Source: Hymenobacter aquaticus (GTDB lineage Bacteria; Bacteroidota; Bacteroidia; Cytophagales; Hymenobacteraceae). From it: 64,000 bases of DNA. Position numbers and translations under genes: made by a program. The DNA is taken from NCBI RefSeq assembly GCF_004765605.1, contig NZ_SRLC01000002.1, forward strand, positions 744,001 to 808,000, in the 5' to 3' direction. A model generated the notes under the pieces. That model worked only from the letters and a program-made list of their open reading frames with translations, was not told where the DNA came from and did no database searches. This document shows positions 14,441-22,978 of this stretch, one piece after another (the first letter of the stretch is position 1; each line of letters starts with the position of its first letter).

Positions 14441-17400
14441 CTATTGCGACAGGCTGTAGCGCAGCTGCAGGCCGCCTTCGGTAGTCGAGTTCTTGAACGA
14501 GTTCTGCACCCGCGGCTCGGTAACGGTGCGCGAGAAGAAAATCTGCAGATTCAGGCGCTGGTTCAGCACGTAGTCGATGGTAGGGCGCAGCTGCAGCTGG
14601 CGGGTGCCGTTGGTCGTCAGCCCTTTCGAGTAACCCACCCGGCCCTGGGTGTCAAGGCGGAACTGGGTCGGGTCGTTGGGGTCGGCTATTACCGTCGGGT
14701 CGGCCGTGTCCTCGATGGTGCGCTGAATGGTCGTGTTGTCGCGAATCGACAGGTCCAGGCGGGCCGTCAGCTCGTTGCGCAGCACGCGCTGCTCGCCACC
14801 CAGGCGGAAGGGAATTTTCAGGCGGTTGGTGGCATAGCCAAAGCCGACCACCAGCTCCTGCGAGTGAAGCTCCATCACCTGCGCGTTGGTTATGTTCAGA
14901 CTGATATTACGCTCGGTGCGCAGCTCCAGGCGGCCCGTTATTTTCTGCAGCGTCTGGAAGTTCACGCCAATCAGCGGCGACAGGCGCTCGGCAATGGTTA
15001 CCTGCCCGATGATGTAGTAGGGAATAAACTGGTTGTTCTGGCTGGTGAGCGTGGGCAGGAACTCCGGCTGGGAGTTGTACAGCGTGGAGGTGGTGTAGCT
15101 GGCCACGTTGTAGGTCGAAGAATACGCGTGATTAAGCGTAATCGAGCGGAAGTAGCGCTTCATGAAGGGCAGCTCCGCCAGGCCGTTGTAGTCGATGCGC
15201 CAGTTGGGCACGGGCAGCAGCGCAAACGGATTGAACTTCTTGGCCTTGTAGCCATCCGAAGAGCGGCCCTGGTACGCGTCAATAAAGGCCGGAATCAGCA
15301 CGTCCTGCGAGTTGTAGCTGTACAGGGCCCGCTTACCGGGGCGGCTGGGGTCGAAAGCGTTGGCATTGGCCGCTTGCAGCCGGTCGCGCACAAAAGCCCG
15401 GTTGGCCACGAACTGGTCGAAGGCCTTGGAGATGGTGCCGTTGCTCGACCGGTCGCCGAAGAGCGTGCGGATGGAAATGAACGAGGTGCTGAACGTGCCG
15501 GTGCTGTTGGGCAGGCGCGGGGCCAGCTCGCCGGTGTACTGCCCGGTGACGGGGTTGCGGAACGGCTCCTGCGTGGTGGTATCGACGGCCAGGCGGTAGA
15601 ACGTCTCGTTGTTGCGCACCAGCTGCCGGCGGCCATCCAGCTGAATGTTGAAGTCGCGGAAGGGCTCCAGGGCGGTGCGCAGGGTCAGGTTTTCCGTCAT
15701 CAGGGAGCTGAACGGCGTGTTCAGCAGGTCGCTGCGGTCGGTGTACCAGCCGTTGGGGCTGATCTGGTCGTAGTACAGCTCATCAAGACCATACTGCCGG
15801 CCCAGCACGAACGGGATGCCGGGCGCTAGGTCGCGGTTCAGACCAAACAGGCTGGTGCCGGGCAGGTAGCCGGGGACCAGCGTGCCGCTGCTGCGGGTGT
15901 AGGTAAAGTTCAGGGAGCGGGCCGTCATCAAGGAGCGCAGCACGGCTTTGAGGGCGCGCAGCTCGGGACCCTTGGCCGAATCCTGGGCGGCGGCGGCCGT
16001 GGGCTGGGCCTTGTCCTGCAGCTTGCTCATCGAAGGCGGCGTAATCAGACCCTTGCGGCCGGCGGCGCGCTCCTTTTGCAGGGGAGCCGGGGCGTTGTTG
16101 ATGATGTTCAGGAAGCGCACCTTGTTGTAGAGCTTCACCAAATCAATCTTGCCGTTGGCGCTGATTTCGGCGTTGTTCTGCACCGTGTTGCCCAGGTTCA
16201 GCGGCCGGGTCAGCTTGAGGCTGTCCAGGTCCAGAGCCCTGGGGAACAGCGGCACTGTCAGGGCTGTAGAGGCGGCCTGCCACGAGTAGTTGGCCGCGTA
16301 GCGCGTGTCGGCTGACAGCCAGTCGGTGAGCGGGAACTTGTCGAGGGGCAGTCGGTAGGTGAGGGCAACGGTCTGGTTGAAGTTGGTGGTCCGGCCCCCG
16401 CGCTTAAACAGGTTGTCGCGCAGCTCCTGGCGGTTGGCCCGCGCAATGTCGCTGTTGCCCAGGGTCGGGCCCGCACCTTCGTCAATGACGGCCCGGTTAT
16501 TAGCCGTGTAGTCGAAGATCAGGCTCTTGGTCAGGTCCCACTTCAGGTCGTAAATCCGGTTGAAGAAGAAGCTCTTCTGGTAAATCGGGGCAATACCATC
16601 AGTGGTGGGCACCTGGCCGGGCAGCAGGGTGCGCTGCAGCTGCCGCTCGTTGTAGCGCCGGTCCAGGTCGGCCCGGAAGGCAAAGCGGCTGGGCAGGGGC
16701 GTAAAGTTCAGATCCTGGAAAATCTTCAGGTAGGGCGAGTCCAGGGCTTTGATGTTGGCCAGCGGCGTGTAGTTCTTGGGCGTCGTCTGGTACACGTAGG
16801 CCAGGGCCCCGGTGTAGGTCTTGGTGTAGTCCAGGTCGGTGCGGATGTCGGTGTGCCGCCGCTCGGTCAGGGCGTAGCTGAGCGCGAAGTTCTCCACGTC
16901 GTAGGGCCGCACCTTCTTGTCGGGGTTCAGCCGTTCCTTGCGCACGTTGAGCAGACTGATACTGCGACTGGTGGTCTGGTCGATGACTTCCTTCTTGTAG
17001 GCCGCCTTGTCGTCTTCCGACTTGAACTTGAGCAAGGACTGCTCTAGGCGGGTGTCGGGGTCGAGGGGGTCGTACTTGGGGCTGCGGCTTTCGTGGCCGG
17101 CCTGCACCAGCACCGGAATGCGCAGACCCAGCTTCTCGGGCAGCAGCTTGTCGGCGGCTACGGCGGCGTTCAGGTCGCCGCGCGTCACGTTGTCGAGCGA
17201 GCGTTGGGCTACCTTATCCTGCAAGCCCCCGAAACCGACTGAGGTGAAGCTGCCGGTAGCGGTGATGTTGGCCAGGTCGGCCAGCTTGGTGTTGAAGCGC
17301 GCCGTGGCGGCCCAGCCGTTTTCCCGCTCGAAGTCGAACACCCGGAACTCATCGGCCCAGAGGCACACCGACTTGCTGGCGTTGTCGTCCTGGGGGTTCA

Positions 17401-20400
17401 GTACGCCAATCATGACGCCCTGTACCGCGCTGAAGTCGGGGTTGCCCACGATGGTTATGGTGGCCCCGTTGGCCAGCTGCCGCACGAAAGGTACCAGCAG
17501 GTCGGGGTTGCTGCTCTGGTTGCGGGCCGCTTTGGCGTCGATAAACTCCTGGAAGGAAATCTGCACCTCGTTTTCCTCGGGCCAGATGTCGCGCACGTTG
17601 GTCGAGCCCGGCTTGGTGATGCGCAGGGGCAGGGAGTATTCGTAGTAGTTCTGGGTGTAGTCGGTGCCGATGCGCACGAAGGCGCGCACCTGGCCGGCCG
17701 GGCCGGTCACCACCCGCGGGTCTTCGCTTTCGGCGTGCAGGAACAGGCGCAGCTGCTTGTAGCGCAGCATGCTGATGTTGATGTTCTTGTAGGCGGCTTT
17801 GCCCACCCCGTCGCGCAGGTCTTCCACGCACAGGCGCAGCGACTGTTCGTTCTGTTCCCGGTTGACGGTGCTGGAGCCGTATTCCTTGTCGCGCTCAATG
17901 TTGGGCGGCAGCACGTACGGAATGGCGTCGGTGCCGCTCACGCTGGCCAGGCCGTTTTCCTCGATGCTGACCGTGGAAATGGTGAAGGGCGTCTTGTCGT
18001 CGCCGCAGTTGAAGCAGGGCGCGCCGGCCTCGGAAATCGGGCTCAGGAAGCGGCGCCACTGGTTGGCCACAAACTGGGGCTGCACCAGGCGCAACACCAC
18101 CGGCTGCTGCCAGCCCGTGAGGTACATGCGCACGAAGCGGATGGATTTGTAGCCGAACTCCTTGCCGTCGTTGCCGCGCACGGCCGAGGGCTGCCGGATC
18201 GGAATCCGGAACTGGTACCACGACACCTGGTCACCGTTGACGGTGTTCGTGACCTTATCCACGATGTAGTTCTGGCCGACTTCCAGCTGGTTGGGCTTCA
18301 GCGACATGCGCCACTCGTAGTAGCGCTCCGTGTCCGAAATAACGTTGTCCCGGTTCAGGTCTTCCTTGTCGGGGAAAGCCGTGGAGCTGAGCTGGCTGTT
18401 CTCCTGCGAGTTGCCTTCCATGCCGTTGTAGTTCTTATAACGGCCCAGAATCTGCGTGTTGCTGTTGGTGTAGAAGTCGTCGAGGTGGTGGCGGAAGTTG
18501 TCGGCCGAGGGGTCGGCCACCGCACCGTAGGCGGCATTGATAGCCGAGAAGAAGGCTTTTTCCTCGTTGTCATCCAGGCCTTCCAGGCCAATATCCTGGC
18601 GGGCCCGGCCCCCGGGAGCGGCGTTGAAGGCATCGGTCAGGAACTGCTGGCGCGTCACGCGGCCCCAGTCGGTCTGGCGGGTATCCTGGGCAATGGTGGA
18701 GGCGTCGGTGGGCAGGCCGTTTTCAAACTCGTACTGGTTGCCGTCGCGCAGCACGTCTTCCGACACCGAGCCCAGGTTCAGGTACAATTCGCCCCCGGTG
18801 TCGTTGTTTACCGGTTGGTTCTCGGAGTCGTTGATGCGGCCCCGCTCCCCTTTGATGAAGGGGTCCATCATCCAGAACTCCATGTACTCGACGTTGGCGT
18901 TGTCGAAGTCGGTGTCGAAGGTGATTTCGCGGCTGATGCCGGCGTAGTGCGAGGTCAGGGGCGAAGTCAGGCGCTTGCCGTTGTCCTTAATCTTGTCGCT
19001 GTAGTTGTACTGGCCCCGCTCCTCGGGGAAGTACGCCAGGTCAAACGAGTACTCGAAGCCGTTGCCGGTGGCGCCCACGTCGCGGTTCGGGAAAATCTCG
19101 GTGCGCTCAATGCCGCGCACGTAGTGGTTCTTCAGCTCATTGTCGCTGATGTTGCCGGGCTTGCCGGGGCCGCCGGTGTAGTAGGTCTGGTCGATGGTGT
19201 ACCAGGCCAGCTTGGCGCGGTTGTAGGCATATTCCCGGTTGCTGATGCCCGGGCGCACCAGCGGCAGCGGCGTCGACGACAGGCGCCAGGCCGTAGCGGC
19301 ACTCACGCCGCCCAGCGAGTAGGGCGTGCGGGCGTTTTCGAAGTCGTCGATGTAAGACACGCCGTCTTCCCCGCGCCCGAGCTTGGACTTGCCCGGCAGC
19401 AGCTGGGCAATTTCGCCGCTGAACGCCACCGAGGAAGGCTCCTTGGTCGAAATCAGGGGCAGCATGTCCAGGTACTTGGTCAGGGCCCGCGACTCGCGCC
19501 GCATGTTCACGTCGAAGCCGTAGATGGTGTTGTTGCCGGGCTCGTCGCCGATGTTGACGCGGTTGATGCCCGGGGCCTGGTTTTCGAGCAGGTGCAGCAC
19601 CGTGGCCCCGAAGTTCACGTCCTGGTTCAGGCGGTAGTCGAAGCGGGCCCCGAGCAGCTTGCGGGGCTGCACCTGCACCAGGGCGTTTTTCTCGAAGGAA
19701 ATCTTCAGCTCGTTGGCCGAGTTCAGGTAGCTCGGGTTCAGAATCTTAACCTTGGCCTGGTCGTAGAAAACCTGGTAGTCGCGGCCTTCTTCCAGCAAGG
19801 TGCTGCCCGACGACACCCGCACCGAGCCCTCGGCAATGCCCAGGCCGGGCAGGTTGATTTCGTCGGTGGCCGTAGCCTGAAACCGGCCGCGCAGGAAGAA
19901 CTTATCCTTTTCCTGGCGCTGCTGGGCGTCGCTCTGGGTTTGGTTGTAGAGCTCCTGGTACACGTATGTGCGGGCAAACTGCCGTTCCCGCTGCGGGTCG
20001 CCGCCGGCCCGGCCGGTGGTGTCGAACTGGGCCCGCAGGTAGCCGCCGAAGGGCTCCACCACCGGGAAGATGATTTTGCCCAGCTCCGGGTCAATGGTCG
20101 TGCCCTGGAAAAAGTCGAAGTTGCCGTCCGGGTTCTGGTCGTTGTTGGGGTTGACGTTGTCCAGGTTCAGCACCTGAATCAGGGGCTTGTTCACCAGCCG
20201 CTGGCCTTCCTTGAGCGAAATCAGGTCGACACCGGTCTGGTCATCCTTGTACACGATCTGCAGCTGGAAATTGTCGCGGTTCAGCTGGCTGGCGTTCAGG
20301 GAGTAGACGTTCTTCATCATCAAGTCCCAGGTCGGCAGGTTGCGCGTCAGCAGGTTCTTGTTCTCCGGATTCGCGCTGGGGTCGGCCAGGCCCACGCCGG

Positions 20401-22012
20401 GGTTGGTGGCCTTCAGCATTTTCAGGTAGAGCACCTGGTCCTGCTGCACGCCGGTGTTGTTGTTGGCAATTTCCCCGACGGTATAGGTGCGGCCGTTGTA
20501 GGTGTACTGGTACGATACGGCCAGCACCTGCTCGGGCAGCAGCGGCGTATTCAGCGACAAATAGCCCAATTGGGCGTTGTAGGTGTATTCGCGCGCGTCC
20601 AGCAGCCGGGCCCGCACCCGCTCGAAGTCCACGGTTTTGACCAGGTTCTTGCCCGCCAGGTAGTTGTCGACGGTCTGGTTGTCGCGGGCCGTGGTGCCCC
20701 CGTTCACTACCACTTCCTGGTACTCCGGGTTGGTTTCGTTGGCGGCCGGCAGCTGGCTGAGGCTGCGCCGGAACTGGGAGCGGTAGACGCGCACGGGCTC
20801 GGCCAGGTCCATCAGGGCCACCACGTTGCGCAGGTTGTCGCTCTGCCGGTTGTCGTTCGTCACGTAGACCTCGACGTGGGTAATTTCGATGCCCGACTGA
20901 ATCGTGGGCAGGTTGCGCAACGTAGCGTCGTACCGGTCGCGGAAAAACTGTGAAAGGAAGAAGTGCCGGTCCCGCTCGTACTGGCTGGCTTTGAGCTCGA
21001 AGTTGCGGCTCTGGGCCCCGTTCTGCACGCTGACGGCATCGGCGGTACCGCGCAGGGTGCTGGCCACGGCCGTCACGGCCAGCTTACCGAACTGGAGCTG
21101 GGTTTTGACGCCGAACAGGTTCTGCCCGCCCTGAATCAGGGAGTTGTTCAGGGGCAGGCTCACGTTGCCCAGCTCTACTTTGCGGATGATTTCGGTTTCG
21201 TAGCCCGTGTAGTCGAGCTTCATGTTGTTCTCGAAGTCGAAGGCCGCCTTGGTGTCGTAGTTGAACGTGAGCCGCAGCTTCTCCCCGATCTGGCCGGTGA
21301 GGTTGAGGTTCATGTTCTGCTCGTACTGGAAGTCGCCCACGCGCTGCTGGCGCAGAGTCAGCGTAGGGTTCAGGTTGCGGTTGAAGCGCGCGCCCATGCG
21401 CAGCGTCACGGCCCCGTTGGGCCGGATATCGACGTAGCTGCCCCCGAAAAGCCGGTCGGCAATGGGCCCCAGGTAAATCTTGGGAATCAGGCGGCGGTTT
21501 TCGGGCGTGTTCTCGTCGCCGGCTACGCCCCCGGCCGACCGGTCGCGGAAGTACTTGCGGATGGCTTCGCGCTGCTGCCACTCCGAGTATTCCTGGAACG
21601 ACATGCGGCTCGGGTCCCGAAAATCGATGTCAGTCCCAACCTTTTCCCGCACATCGTAGTATTCTAAGCTGTCGTCGGGTGTTACCTGCAGGTTTACGTT
21701 CGAGGGCAGGTCCAGAATCAGGGGTGACTGCCGCCGTTGGGGCGCAAACGGCGAGCCGGGCCGATCCTCGGGCGCCACCTTGGGGCGGCGGCTGGGCCGG
21801 TAGCGGCTGGTATCGGGCAGCACCACCCGCGGCGTGTCGGGGGCTAGGGCCACACGGGCGCGCCGACCAGGCTTGGGCAACCAGGCCCAGAGCTGACGGA
21901 TGGCAAACGGACCGGCGCCGAGCGGGGCCGCCTGCGACCACCAGGCCAGCAACGACGCGACAACGACCACCGTAACGGTGAGGGACTTCTTACCGGAGTT
22001 CAAGTGTAACAA
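14441..22012 (-). CDS. sprA: SprA, type IX secretion system outer-membrane translocon
   Basis: A 2523-residue protein, about the length expected for SprA, the very large single-chain beta-barrel that forms the T9SS export pore and is required for gliding in motile relatives. Recognisable parts: N-terminal hydrophobic export segment (KKSLTVTVVVVASLLAWWSQ), ITFD-type repeats, paired SprA N-terminal segments such as RLFGGSYVDIRPNGAVTLRMG and GEKLRLTFNYDTKAAFDFEN, numerous amphipathic strands, and a C-terminus ending in LQLRYSLSQ. No ATG lies near the signal segment; the most likely start is TTG at 22012 (another TTG at 22003), 24 nt after the ruvA stop. It is cotranscribed with ruvA. It would secrete the T9SS cargo encoded elsewhere in this window. 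Confidence 0.95.
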   Translation of the reverse strand: MLHLNSGKKSLTVTVVVVASLLAWWSQAAPLGAGPFAIRQLWAWLPKPGRRARVALAPDTPRVVLPDTSRYRPSRRPKVAPEDRPGSPFAPQRRQSPLILDLPSNVNLQVTPDDSLEYYDVREKVGTDIDFRDPSRMSFQEYSEWQQREAIRKYFRDRSAGGVAGDENTPENRRLIPKIYLGPIADRLFGGSYVDIRPNGAVTLRMGARFNRNLNPTLTLRQQRVGDFQYEQNMNLNLTGQIGEKLRLTFNYDTKAAFDFENNMKLDYTGYETEIIRKVELGNVSLPLNNSLIQGGQNLFGVKTQLQFGKLAVTAVASTLRGTADAVSVQNGAQSRNFELKASQYERDRHFFLSQFFRDRYDATLRNLPTIQSGIEITHVEVYVTNDNRQSDNLRNVVALMDLAEPVRVYRSQFRRSLSQLPAANETNPEYQEVVVNGGTTARDNQTVDNYLAGKNLVKTVDFERVRARLLDAREYTYNAQLGYLSLNTPLLPEQVLAVSYQYTYNGRTYTVGEIANNNTGVQQDQVLYLKMLKATNPGVGLADPSANPENKNLLTRNLPTWDLMMKNVYSLNASQLNRDNFQLQIVYKDDQTGVDLISLKEGQRLVNKPLIQVLNLDNVNPNNDQNPDGNFDFFQGTTIDPELGKIIFPVVEPFGGYLRAQFDTTGRAGGDPQRERQFARTYVYQELYNQTQSDAQQRQEKDKFFLRGRFQATATDEINLPGLGIAEGSVRVSSGSTLLEEGRDYQVFYDQAKVKILNPSYLNSANELKISFEKNALVQVQPRKLLGARFDYRLNQDVNFGATVLHLLENQAPGINRVNIGDEPGNNTIYGFDVNMRRESRALTKYLDMLPLISTKEPSSVAFSGEIAQLLPGKSKLGRGEDGVSYIDDFENARTPYSLGGVSAATAWRLSSTPLPLVRPGISNREYAYNRAKLAWYTIDQTYYTGGPGKPGNISDNELKNHYVRGIERTEIFPNRDVGATGNGFEYSFDLAYFPEERGQYNYSDKIKDNGKRLTSPLTSHYAGISREITFDTDFDNANVEYMEFWMMDPFIKGERGRINDSENQPVNNDTGGELYLNLGSVSEDVLRDGNQYEFENGLPTDASTIAQDTRQTDWGRVTRQQFLTDAFNAAPGGRARQDIGLEGLDDNEEKAFFSAINAAYGAVADPSADNFRHHLDDFYTNSNTQILGRYKNYNGMEGNSQENSQLSSTAFPDKEDLNRDNVISDTERYYEWRMSLKPNQLEVGQNYIVDKVTNTVNGDQVSWYQFRIPIRQPSAVRGNDGKEFGYKSIRFVRMYLTGWQQPVVLRLVQPQFVANQWRRFLSPISEAGAPCFNCGDDKTPFTISTVSIEENGLASVSGTDAIPYVLPPNIERDKEYGSSTVNREQNEQSLRLCVEDLRDGVGKAAYKNINISMLRYKQLRLFLHAESEDPRVVTGPAGQVRAFVRIGTDYTQNYYEYSLPLRITKPGSTNVRDIWPEENEVQISFQEFIDAKAARNQSSNPDLLVPFVRQLANGATITIVGNPDFSAVQGVMIGVLNPQDDNASKSVCLWADEFRVFDFERENGWAATARFNTKLADLANITATGSFTSVGFGGLQDKVAQRSLDNVTRGDLNAAVAADKLLPEKLGLRIPVLVQAGHESRSPKYDPLDPDTRLEQSLLKFKSEDDKAAYKKEVIDQTTSRSISLLNVRKERLNPDKKVRPYDVENFALSYALTERRHTDIRTDLDYTKTYTGALAYVYQTTPKNYTPLANIKALDSPYLKIFQDLNFTPLPSRFAFRADLDRRYNERQLQRTLLPGQVPTTDGIAPIYQKSFFFNRIYDLKWDLTKSLIFDYTANNRAVIDEGAGPTLGNSDIARANRQELRDNLFKRGGRTTNFNQTVALTYRLPLDKFPLTDWLSADTRYAANYSWQAASTALTVPLFPRALDLDSLKLTRPLNLGNTVQNNAEISANGKIDLVKLYNKVRFLNIINNAPAPLQKERAAGRKGLITPPSMSKLQDKAQPTAAAAQDSAKGPELRALKAVLRSLMTARSLNFTYTRSSGTLVPGYLPGTSLFGLNRDLAPGIPFVLGRQYGLDELYYDQISPNGWYTDRSDLLNTPFSSLMTENLTLRTALEPFRDFNIQLDGRRQLVRNNETFYRLAVDTTTQEPFRNPVTGQYTGELAPRLPNSTGTFSTSFISIRTLFGDRSSNGTISKAFDQFVANRAFVRDRLQAANANAFDPSRPGKRALYSYNSQDVLIPAFIDAYQGRSSDGYKAKKFNPFALLPVPNWRIDYNGLAELPFMKRYFRSITLNHAYSSTYNVASYTTSTLYNSQPEFLPTLTSQNNQFIPYYIIGQVTIAERLSPLIGVNFQTLQKITGRLELRTERNISLNITNAQVMELHSQELVVGFGYATNRLKIPFRLGGEQRVLRNELTARLDLSIRDNTTIQRTIEDTADPTVIADPNDPTQFRLDTQGRVGYSKGLTTNGTRQLQLRPTIDYVLNQRLNLQIFFSRTVTEPRVQNSFKNSTTEGGLQLRYSLSQ

Positions 22013-22036
22013 GCAGACGCGGGGCCAGGTAAAATT

Positions 22037-22642
22037 CTAATGAGACTTAAGAGCAAATTTAATCAGTTCCTCCACGCTCAACTCACTGCCGTGTTTCTGC
22101 TGGATCTGGTCCAGATTCTTCTCGGCAGCCGCGCGGGCAAAGCCCAAAGTCACTAATGCCGCTAACGCTTCCGAGCGGTTGGTATTGTGCGCCCGGGCCA
22201 GCGGTACGGTATCCACGCCGGCTTTGCTGAGCAGCTCGTCTTTGCGCAGCTTGTCGCGCAGGTCCAGAATCACGCGCTGGGCCGTCTTGGGGCCTACTCC
22301 CTTGATACTCTGAATGGAGCGCACGTCCTCATTGACGATGGCGTGGCGGATTTCGCCCACCGACATCGACGACACCATCATGATGCCCGTGCCCGGCCCG
22401 ATGCCCGACACCGAAATCAGGTGCATGAACAAGGCCTTCTCGTTGGGGTCCAGGAAGCCGTAGAGCGCCTGGGCATCTTCCTTGATGTGCTGGTAGGTGT
22501 ATATTTTGGCTTTCTCGCCTTCCACCGGAAGCTTGGAGTAGGTAGCCAGGGAAATCTTAATCTCGTAGCCCACGCCGCTTACGTCCATGATGGCCATGGT
22601 GGGGTCTTTGTAGGCTAGTTTTCCGTCGAGGTATGCAATCAT
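22037..22642 (-). CDS. ruvA: Holliday junction branch migration protein RuvA
   Basis: A 201-residue RuvA, which binds four-way junctions as a tetramer and loads the RuvB helicase. Domain I is the N-terminal OB fold (MIAYLDGKLAYKDPTMAIMD), domain II carries the helix-hairpin-helix motifs (LISVSGIGPGTGIMMVSSM and IKGVGPKTAQRVILDLRDKL), and domain III is the C-terminal three-helix piece (EALAALVTLGFARAAAEKNL) that contacts RuvB. The ATG at 22642 is preceded by TAGCTTGC, the same -7 variant as in front of the glycosyltransferase at 5352. It is the promoter-proximal gene of the ruvA-sprA pair. Confidence 0.97.
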   Translation of the reverse strand: MIAYLDGKLAYKDPTMAIMDVSGVGYEIKISLATYSKLPVEGEKAKIYTYQHIKEDAQALYGFLDPNEKALFMHLISVSGIGPGTGIMMVSSMSVGEIRHAIVNEDVRSIQSIKGVGPKTAQRVILDLRDKLRKDELLSKAGVDTVPLARAHNTNRSEALAALVTLGFARAAAEKNLDQIQQKHGSELSVEELIKFALKSH

Positions 22643-22794
22643 GCAGGCAAGCTAAGAATAAGAAACTGAACGCGGGAGCAGGTGTAGTATGGTAGAATAC
22701 AGATATTGCCATACCGACCAGGTATGAAGGCCGCGTGAAAGCCAACAGCAAAGGCCCGGTTTTCTATCCCAAAACTACAGGCTTTTTCCACTAA

Positions 22795-22840
22795 AAAACG
22801 GGATGTTTCCGCCGGGTAAAAGGCGGAAACATCCCGTTTT
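22795..22840. terminator. Long perfect hairpin, bidirectional terminator
   Basis: A 19-bp perfect stem (22795-22813 with 22822-22840) and 8-nt loop, flanked by A/T runs on both sides (six A to the left, TTTT ending the right arm). On the minus strand it sits downstream of maeB and would end that transcript before ruvA. Confidence 0.8.
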
Positions 22841-22881
22841 CTGAATGTAAATGCTGCAAAAGTCAGGCAGCCGTTCTGGTG

Positions 22882-22975
22882 GGTCGCCTCACCCCCGGCT
22901 CCTCTCCGAAAGCAGAACCGAATCGTCCGGCTCCCCCTCTCCTTTTTCGGAGAGGGGGTGGGGGGTGAGGCGACC
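22882..22975. repeat. Palindromic intergenic element (MITE/REP-like)
   Basis: A 94-nt element bounded by a perfect 15-bp terminal inverted repeat (22882-22896 and 22961-22975, GGTCGCCTCACCCCC). Inside is a second perfect hairpin of 10 bp (22933-22942 with 22949-22958) with a loop of five T and a C, and a CTCTCCGAAA segment resembling the inner arm in a second orientation. It ends 3 nt from the maeB stop codon. The design recalls repetitive intergenic elements spread through GC-rich bacterial genomes; copy number cannot be judged from one window. Confidence 0.55.
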
Positions 22976-22978
22976 GGC

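Larger units (their letters stand above)
22643..22978 (-). other. 336-nt intergenic region between maeB and ruvA
   Basis: No gene. It holds two structured elements described separately: a palindromic element at 22882-22975 abutting the maeB stop, and a 19-bp perfect hairpin at 22795-22840. Short open frames here lack family features or plausible starts. Confidence 0.6.

Noticed and set aside
17735..20953. Open frame of about 1070 codons on the + strand
   Set aside because: It is antisense to sprA. The peptide is rich in Val/Gly/His/Gln with no domain and is an effect of high G+C at third positions.
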